DNA from: WHUA01 sp963711215
Lineage (GTDB): Bacteria; Pseudomonadota; Alphaproteobacteria; UBA8366
NCBI GenBank assembly: GCA_963711215.1
Contig: CAVQDH010000006.1
Location: forward strand, 124,001-188,000
Direction: 5' to 3'
Length of the DNA: 64,000 nt
The translations under genes were made by a program, and so were the position numbers. How positions within the stretch are numbered: position 1 is the stretch's first letter; the number at the start of each line of letters is the position of its first letter. Positions 56,697-64,000 of this stretch are shown one piece after another. Under the pieces are notes generated by a model, which was not told the DNA's origin, searched no databases, and worked only from the letters and a program-made list of their open reading frames with translations.

Positions 56697-57704
56697 ATGA
56701 GCGAACAACGGGTCGATACCGTCCGGCTGCAGCGCATGGTCCGCGCCTACCGGGAATCCGGTGCGCTGATGGCGGCGGTCGAGCTCGGTCTATTCACGAG
56801 GATCGCCGAAGGCGCCGATACCGAAGCCGCGCTGATCGACGCCCTCGGCATCGAGCCGGTGAATGCCGAGCGCATCGTCGTCGCCTGCATCGCGCTCGGT
56901 CTCGTCCTGCGCGACGGCGACCGACTCAAGAACGCGCCCGACGTGGCGCGCTTCCTCGTCGAGGGGGAGCGCGGCTACGCCGGCGCGTGGATGCTCTTCA
57001 CCAAGCCGGACTGGGACGAATGGGGGCGGCTGGCCGAGCATCTGCGCCGGCCGGGCCCGCCGCTGCCGGAGAACAAGACGGTTGCCGGCATCACGGTGGA
57101 GGAGGCGCGGCGCTACCACCGTGCGACCTACAGCATCGGCATGGGGGCGGGGCGGCGCTTCCTGCGTCAGGTCGATCTGAGCGGACGGCGCAAGATCATG
57201 GATATCGGCGGCGGGTCCGGCGCCTATTGCATCAATGCCTGCGGCGCCTATCCGTCGCTTAGCGCGGTCGTGCTGGACCTGCCGCCGGTGGTCGCCGTCG
57301 CGCGCGAGTTCATCGCCGAGAACGGCATGGCCGACCGGGTCGAGGCGGTCGCCTGCGACTTCAACAAGGATGCGTTTCCGACCGACGCCGATGTCGCGAT
57401 CATGGCGAGCAACCTGCCCATGTACGGGCGCGACGCGATCGCCGCGGTGGTGAAGAAGGCGCATGACGCGCTGCTGCCGGGCGGCGAGATGCATCTGATC
57501 GGCGAAGCGCTCAACGCGGCGCGCACCGGGCCGGCGGACGCGGCGATGTGGGGGCTCGCCCAGACGATCAAGGCCAGCACGGGGCTCGCGCATTCGGTCC
57601 CGGAGGTGGAGAAATATTTCGCCGACGCCGGCTTTCGCGACATCCGCACGACGGATTTCGTGCCCGGCGTGCTGACGCGCACGGTCGGGCGAAAGGCCGG
57701 TTAG
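56697..57704 (+). CDS. O-methyltransferase, acetylserotonin-methyltransferase-like
   Basis: The 335-residue protein has an N-terminal winged-helix dimer domain (ALMAAVELGLFTRIAEGADTEAALIDALG). The C-terminal SAM fold has motif I MDIGGGSGA at residues 168-176 and the VVLDLPPVVAVAREFI block. This architecture is shared by plant caffeate-type and bacterial small-molecule O-methyltransferases. It lies 16 bases after the DUF169 gene and 200 bases before a Dpp-type importer, so it may methylate the imported compound. Confidence 0.85.
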   Translation: MSEQRVDTVRLQRMVRAYRESGALMAAVELGLFTRIAEGADTEAALIDALGIEPVNAERIVVACIALGLVLRDGDRLKNAPDVARFLVEGERGYAGAWMLFTKPDWDEWGRLAEHLRRPGPPLPENKTVAGITVEEARRYHRATYSIGMGAGRRFLRQVDLSGRRKIMDIGGGSGAYCINACGAYPSLSAVVLDLPPVVAVAREFIAENGMADRVEAVACDFNKDAFPTDADVAIMASNLPMYGRDAIAAVVKKAHDALLPGGEMHLIGEALNAARTGPADAAMWGLAQTIKASTGLAHSVPEVEKYFADAGFRDIRTTDFVPGVLTRTVGRKAG

Positions 57705-57906
57705 GACGGTTGCACGCCGAAGATGCAGGCGCGTCCATCGGTTGACACCGCTGATTTAATGATGAAGCATTTTTTCGAGAAGTCGGAAGACTCGAGATAA
57801 TCGGGGAATCGTCGAGCCATCGTGCTTGTGGCATCGGTGTTGTGGAGCCTCTTCGAGGCATTCGCGCCCCAACCAAAACCATAATGACAGGCACGGGAGG
57901 AAAACC

Positions 57907-59503
57907 ATGAACCGGACTGACGTGCACGACAGTGCGCGGGTATCGCCCCGCCTGCTGCAATGGCCGATCTTCGCGGTCACGCTGGCGCTCACCATGGGGG
58001 TCGGCGCGACGCTGCAGACCGCCGCGGCGCAGAACAAGATCGTCACCGTGGTCTTGTCGGAAGAGCCCGAAGGTCTCGACGGCTGCAACTCGAACCGCTC
58101 GACGGTCGGCCGCGTCGTAAAGCAGAACATCGTCGAGACCCTGACCGAGATCAATCCGAAGGACGGCAGCATCACGCCGCGTCTCGCCCTCTCATGGCAG
58201 AAGGTCAATGACAAGACCTGGCGCTTCAAGCTGCGCCAGGGCGTGAAGTTCCATGACGGCGCGCCCTTCAACGCGGAAACCGCGGCGAAGGCGATCTACC
58301 GTACGATGAACACCAGCGTGAAGACCGGCAACACGCGCGGCACCGGCGGCCTCGATTGCGAGACGCGCACCAAGTCCTTCGGCGATCTCAAGATCACCGG
58401 CAAGGCGGTCGACGAATACACGCTGGAGATCACGGCGAACAAGCCGGTGCCGATCCTGCCGACGCGCATGGGCGTCGTCTCGCTGTCGTCGCCCAACACG
58501 CCGAACGACAAGCTGGTGCTGCATCCCGTCGGCACCGGGCCCTACGTCTTCGTGAAATGGACGCCGGGCCAGGAAATCGTCCTCAAGCGCAACGAGAGCT
58601 ATTGGGGCAAGAAGCCCGTGGTCGAAGGCGCGCGCTACATCTGGCGCAAGGAATCCGCGGTTCGGGCGGCCATGGTGAAGGTCGGCGAGGCCGACATCGC
58701 GCCCAACATCGCGGTGCAGGACGCGACCGACGACGGGATGGACTTCAGCTATCCCAACTCGGAAACGACGCGTCTGCCGGATCGACGTGACGCGGCCGCC
58801 GCTCAACGACCGGCGCGTCCGGCTGGCGCTGAACTACGCGATCGACCGCAATGCGCTGCGCGGCAGCGTGCTCTCGAAGGACGTCATTCCCGCGACGCAG
58901 ATCGTCGTGCCCAGCATCAACGGCCACAATCCCGACCTGAAGGTATGGCCCTACGATCCGGCCAAGGCGAAAGCCTTGCTCGCCGAGGCCAAGGCGGCGG
59001 GCGTGCCGGTCGACAAGCAGATCGAGATGGTCGGCCGCATCAACATCTATCCGAACGCGACCGAAACCATGGAAGCGATGATGGCGATGTTCCAGGCGGT
59101 CGGCTTCAAGGTGAAGCTCCGCATGCTGGAAGTCGCGGAATGGCTCGACATCCTGACCAAGCCCTACGCCGAGGATCGCGGGCCGGTGCTGCTGCAGGCG
59201 CAGCACGACAACAACAACGGCGACGCCGTCTTCTCGGTCTTCAACAAGTATGCCTGCAAGGGCGCGCAGGCGACGACCTGTGATCCGAAGCTCGATGCGC
59301 TGATCGAGAAGGCGTCGACGCTGTCCGGCGACGAGCGCCGCAAGGCATGGCAGGAGGTCTTCCGCATCATCAACCAGGACCTCGTGTCGGACGTGTGGAT
59401 GTTCCACATGGTCGGCTACTCGCGGGTGGGCAAGCGGATCAACTTCACGCCCAGCATCTCGACCAACAGCGAGCTCCATCTCGAGGACATCACGTTCAAG
59501 TAG
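57907..59503 (+). pseudogene. family 5 ABC substrate-binding protein (Dpp/Opp type), one frameshift
   Basis: The protein starts at ATG 57907 with a signal peptide (PIFAVTLALTMGVGATLQTAAAQ). It has the family 5 hallmarks LALSWQKVNDKTWRFKLRQGVKFHDG and PVGTGPYVFVKW. At about 58777 one extra C shifts the frame; correcting it joins SYPNSETTRL to RIDVTRPPLNDRRVRLALNYAIDR. The protein then ends at 59503 (about 531 residues). It would bind a peptide, opine or similar ligand in the periplasm for the permeases that follow. Confidence 0.83.
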
Positions 59504-59606
59504 GAGCTTGAAGTACCGTTACGTCAGGGGGCGGCCTGCTCGGGTTCGATCGGGTCGCCCTCTGGCTTCCGAGGGTGCGAAACGGGTCGTTCGAGGGCGA
59601 GGGAAT

Positions 59607-60524
59607 ATGGGACGCTATCTGGCACGCCGGTCCGTGCACAGCGCGTTCGCATTGATCGGGCTGATCGTTGCGGTGTTCTTCCTCGCGCGGCTGACCGGCG
59701 ATCCGACGAATCTGTTTCTGCCGATCGACGCGTCGCTGGAGATCCGCAAGGAATTCGCCCACAAGCACGGCTTCGACCGGCCCGCGATCGAGCAGTTCTG
59801 GAGCTTTCTCAAGGACGTGTCGCATGGCGACCTCGGCTACTCGCTGCGCAAGCAGCGCCCGGCCATGGAGCTGGTGCTGGAGGCTTATCCGACCACGCTG
59901 AAGCTGGCGGGCACGACGATGGTGATCGCGATCGCGCTTGCCGTCCTCGTCGGCGCGATGGCGGCCTACCGGCCGGGCGGCGTGTTCGACCGGATCAGCG
60001 GGATCGCGTCGCTCGCCGGCGCCAGCGCGCCCGATTTCTGGATCGCGATCAGCGGCATCCTGATTTTCTCGGTCAGCTTGCGCTGGCTGCCGACTTCCGG
60101 CGTCGGCGGCTTTCCCTATTGGATCATGCCGATCACCGTGCTGGCCCTGCGTCCCTTCGGCCTGCTGGTCCAGGTCGTGCGCGCCGCCATGATGAACGCC
60201 CTGTCCTCCGCCTATGTGAAGACCGCGCGGGCGAAAGGGGTGAGCGAGCGGACGGTGATCTTCGTCCATGCGCTGCGCAACGCCTGCCTCTCGATCGTGA
60301 CCGTGGCGGGCGATCTGACGGTCGGGCTGATCAATGGCGCGGTGATCGTCGAAACGGTGTTCGGCTGGCCCGGCGTCGGCAAGCTGATGATCGATTCCGT
60401 CATCCAGCGCGATTTTCCCATCGTCCAGGCCTCCATCATGGTCACCGCGACCGCGATCTTCCTGCTCAATATCGCGATCGACCTGATCTACGTGGGGCTC
60501 GATCCACGGATACGGCATCAGTAA
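59607..60524 (+). CDS. DppB-type ABC permease
   Basis: The 305-residue inner-membrane protein starts MGRYLARRSVHSAFALIGLI behind GAGGGA. It has six hydrophobic helices, the DppB-type N-terminal ARLTGDPTNLFLP block, and the EAA loop AYVKTARAKGVSERTVIFVH that docks the ATPase. It pairs with the next permease. The gap of about 100 bases after the binding protein contains no stem-loop that I could recognise. Confidence 0.92.
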   Translation: MGRYLARRSVHSAFALIGLIVAVFFLARLTGDPTNLFLPIDASLEIRKEFAHKHGFDRPAIEQFWSFLKDVSHGDLGYSLRKQRPAMELVLEAYPTTLKLAGTTMVIAIALAVLVGAMAAYRPGGVFDRISGIASLAGASAPDFWIAISGILIFSVSLRWLPTSGVGGFPYWIMPITVLALRPFGLLVQVVRAAMMNALSSAYVKTARAKGVSERTVIFVHALRNACLSIVTVAGDLTVGLINGAVIVETVFGWPGVGKLMIDSVIQRDFPIVQASIMVTATAIFLLNIAIDLIYVGLDPRIRHQ

Positions 60525-60543
60525 CAGGTTGGAGCGGGAAGGG

Positions 60544-61456
60544 ATGGCCCAGGTCACGGCAGAACAGGAAGCGGTCGCCATCCGCCGCGGTCTGCCGTGG
60601 TGGCGCCTGCTTCTGCGCGATCCCACCGCGCTCGTCGCCGCGCTCTGGATGTGCCTGCTCTGCGCCTTCGTGCTTTTCGGCCCGGAAGTGTTCGGCAAGG
60701 AAGCGACGGCGATGAACCTCCGCGTCCGCAACCTTCCGCCCGGGTCGATCGAGCGCGGCTGGCTGATGATCCTGGGCGCGGACCCTCTCGGGCGGAGCAT
60801 GCTGGCGCGACTCATCGTGGCCACGCGCAACACGCTTGCCATCGCGCTTACGTCGGTTCTGCTGGCGATGGTGATCGGCGGCTTCTTCGGCCTGATCGCC
60901 GGCTATATCGGCCGTGGTGTCGGCAACCTGATCATGCGGCTGTCCGATATCGTGCAAAGCTTCCCGTCGTTGCTGCTCGCGGTGGTCGTGCTCTACATGC
61001 TGGAGCCGCGCGTGGGCAATCTCGTCATCGTGCTCGCGATCACGCGCATCCCGACCTATCTCCGCGTCACCCGCGCCGAAGTCCTGGAAATCCGGGAGCG
61101 CGTCTTCGTCGATGCGGCGCGTGCGCTCGGCGGCAGCCGCGCCCACATCCTGCGCCGCCATATCGCGCCGGTCGTGGCGCCGACCCTGATGACGATCCTG
61201 ACGGTCGATTTCGCCATCGTGATGCTGGCCGAGTCCGGTCTCAGCTTCCTCGGCATCGGCATCCAGCCGCCGGAAATCACCTGGGGCCTGATGGTGGCGC
61301 AGGGGCGCAATTATCTGAGCCAGGCCTGGTGGCTCGCTTTCTTCCCGGGTCTCGCCATCATGTTCGCGACGCTGTCGGCCAATATCCTGTCGAACTGGCT
61401 CAGGATCGTGACCGATCCCGTGCAGCGCTGGCGCCTGGAAGCGCCGGGGGACGACG

Positions 61457-61464
<8 letters not shown>
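60544..61464 (+). CDS. DppC-type ABC permease
   Basis: The 306-residue permease starts MAQVTAEQEAVAIRRGLPWW at 60544 behind a GGAGCGGGAAGGG stretch; an ATG at 60529 is an alternative. It contains the family block LGADPLGRSMLARLIVATRNTLAIAL and the EAA loop VFVDAARALGGSRAHILRRHI. Six helices are visible. Its end overlaps the start of the first ATPase gene by eight bases. Confidence 0.92.
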
Positions 61465-62442
<978 letters not shown>

Positions 62443-62453
<11 letters not shown>

Positions 62454-63531
62454 GCGCGCGGCATCGGGACGGAGCGGCGGCGAGCCCATTCTCGAAGTGC
62501 GCGGCCTCGTGAAGCATTTTCACGTCGGCGGCGGCTTTTCGTTCGGCCGGCCGGCCGCCGTGATCCGGGCGGTCGACGATGTCAGCTTCGATCTCCGGCG
62601 CGGCGAGACGCTCGGCCTCGTCGGCGAGAGCGGCTGCGGCAAGTCGACCGTCGCCCGCACGCTGCTGCGCCTCGAAGAGCCGACGGCGGGTCAGGCGCTG
62701 TTCCACGGCCGCGACGTCTTTACCGCCGACGAGCGTGCGCTGAAGGACATTCGGCGGCGCATCCAGGTGATCTTCCAGGATCCCTATGCGTCGCTCAATC
62801 CGCGCCTGCGGGTCGAGCAGATCGTCAGCGAGCCTTGGGTCATCCATGAGGGCGTGCTGCCGCGCGCCGAGTGGCCGGACCGCGTGCGTGCGCTGCTGGA
62901 AAGCGTCGGCCTCAGACGCGAGCATGCGGAGCGCTATCCGCATGAATTCTCCGGCGGTCAGCGCCAGCGCATCGGCATCGCGCGCGCAATGGCGCTCAAC
63001 CCGGAGATCCTGATCTGCGACGAGCCGGTTTCGGCGCTCGACGTATCCGTCCAGGCGCAGGTCGTCAATCTACTGGAGGAGATCCAGCAGCGCTTCGGCA
63101 TCGCCTATGTCTTCATCGCCCATGACCTGTCGGTGGTGCGGCATATGTCGCACCGCGTCGCCGTCATGTATCTCGGCCGGATCGTGGAGATCGGCGGCAA
63201 GGAGCAGGTGTACAGCCGCCCGCGCCATCCCTACACCAAGGCGCTGTTGTCGGCCCAGCCGACGATCGATTTCTCGGGCACGCGGCAGCGCCAGCGGATC
63301 ATCCTGCAAGGCGAGGTGCCGAGCCCGGCGAACCCGCCGTCGGGCTGCCGCTTCCGCAGCCGCTGCTGGAAGATGCAGGAGAAATGCAGCGGCGCCGCGC
63401 CGCCGCTCGCCGACGGCGCGGAGCCCGGCCATCGGGTCGCCTGCTATTTTCCGGAAAGAGCCCCGGCGCCGGCTGAGGCGGCCGCGCCGAGCGCGGCCGG
63501 TGGCCATGCCAAAGCGGCTTGCCATCGATAA
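62443..63531 (+). CDS. DppF-type ABC ATPase
   Basis: The 362-residue ATPase starts at ATG 62443, inside the end of the previous gene. It has Walker A LVGESGCGKSTVARTLLRL, the signature HEFSGGQRQRIGIARAMA and Walker B ILICDEPVSALDVSVQ. The oligopeptide-transporter C-terminal domain with PANPPSGCRFRSRCW also follows. It energises the importer together with the DppD-like subunit. An Ala-rich tail of about 20 residues is unusual but harmless. Confidence 0.92.
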
Positions 63532-63579
63532 CGGCGTGTGGTTTCACGAGAGGCGACCGTTTCGTGACACCGGAAGCCG

Positions 63580-64000
63580 ATGACCCGTATCGAAATTCTG
63601 ACGCCGCGCGGCGGACTGACCGAACGCATCGACGACATCGCGCGGCTGCGCATCGCCGTCTTTCGCGAATGGCCGTATCTCTACGATGGCGATCTCGATT
63701 ACGAGCGCCAGTATCTCGGCCGGTATGCGCAATCGCCGGGATCGGTCTGTGTCGCGGCCTATGACGGGGACAGGATTGATCGGCGCGTCCACGGGCATGC
63801 CGCTTGCCGACGAGCATGACCCGATCAAGGCGCCCTTCATCGCCGCGGGCTTCGATCTCGATCGTATCTATTATTGCGCGGAGTCGGTGCTGCTGCCCCC
63901 GTTTCGCGGGCAGGGCATCTATCGCCGGTTCTTCGAAGCGCGGGAAGATCACGCGCGTAGGCTGGGCGGGTTCGACACGGTCGTCTTCTGCGGCGTTGTC
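63580..64000 (+). pseudogene. GNAT-like acetyltransferase, frameshifted and cut by the window end
   Basis: The start MTRIEILTPRGGLTERIDDIARLRIAVFREWPYLYDG leads to a GNAT-like fold. Near 63775 one extra base shifts the frame; the following frame reads IGASTGMPLADEHDPIKAPF and AESVLLPPFRGQGIYRRFFEAR, an acetyl-CoA-binding loop. The gene continues past the window. It may be an acetyltransferase acting on the compound taken up by the adjacent importer, but this is only inferred from position. Confidence 0.65.

Noticed and set aside
57742..57770. TTGACA at 57742-57747 as promoter of the Dpp-type operon
   Set aside because: The expected -10 position (AAGCAT) is too weak to support the call.

Overview
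The window is a high-GC chromosomal segment of an alphaproteobacterium; a Rhodospirillales- or Hyphomicrobiales-type lineage is likely but cannot be fixed from the sequence alone. The evidence is a serC-serA block followed by hisZ-purA, an RpoH/RluD pair, thiC under a TPP riboswitch, TRAP/TAXI transport genes, Dpp-type ABC operons, and many GST, GNAT and GlxA-type accessory genes.

Layout. (1) 0.2-6.9 kb, minus strand: an RpiR regulator, a TAXI binding protein, a fused TRAP permease, an AtuA-family protein, a DUF4387 protein and a metallo-beta-lactamase-fold hydrolase. Most of these carry frameshifts. (2) 7.1-9.2 kb: a class III aminotransferase and a Crp/Fnr regulator on the plus strand. (3) 9.3-19.2 kb: mixed accessory and stress genes (alpha/beta hydrolase, GFA protein, beta-carbonic anhydrase, HtrA-like protease, GST, GlxA regulator, MFS exporter), then a pair of palindromic repeats. 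(4) 19.6-27.8 kb, minus strand: thiC with its riboswitch, two glutamine-amidotransferase-like proteins translationally coupled to an iron/cobalamin-type ABC transporter, and a D-aminoacylase-type amidohydrolase. (5) 27.9-29.3 kb: a Bcp-type peroxiredoxin whose catalytic Cys codon is an in-frame TGA followed by a SECIS-like hairpin, then a TauE/SafE permease. (6) 29.5-45.8 kb: a largely intact core block with a GNAT-nitrilase fusion, GST, SLC13 transporter, serC-serA, a secreted FG-GAP protein, hisZ-purA, a pseudokinase with a membrane partner, rpoH and rluD. (7) 46.0-48.7 kb: tRNA-Glu(CUC) and an AT-richer stretch with gene remnants and a nonsense-interrupted asparagine-synthase-like gene. (8) 49-55.4 kb: small unknown genes, a TauD dioxygenase, a PRISE-type reductase, a HAD hydrolase, a secreted unknown protein and a broken LuxR regulator. 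(9) 55.9-64 kb: DUF169 protein, O-methyltransferase, a complete Dpp-type ABC importer, and a GNAT gene cut by the window edge.

Two signals stand out. The first is the probable selenocysteine peroxiredoxin at 27938-28384: the TGA sits exactly at the peroxidatic Cys, the resolving Cys is kept five residues later, and the hairpin meets the bacterial SECIS spacing rule. The second is a set of about 20 single-base frameshifts and three nonsense codons. They are absent from about 25 to 45 kb, which includes the core genes, and are dense elsewhere. This is either recent gene decay or uneven sequencing error, and it must be settled before the broken genes are interpreted.
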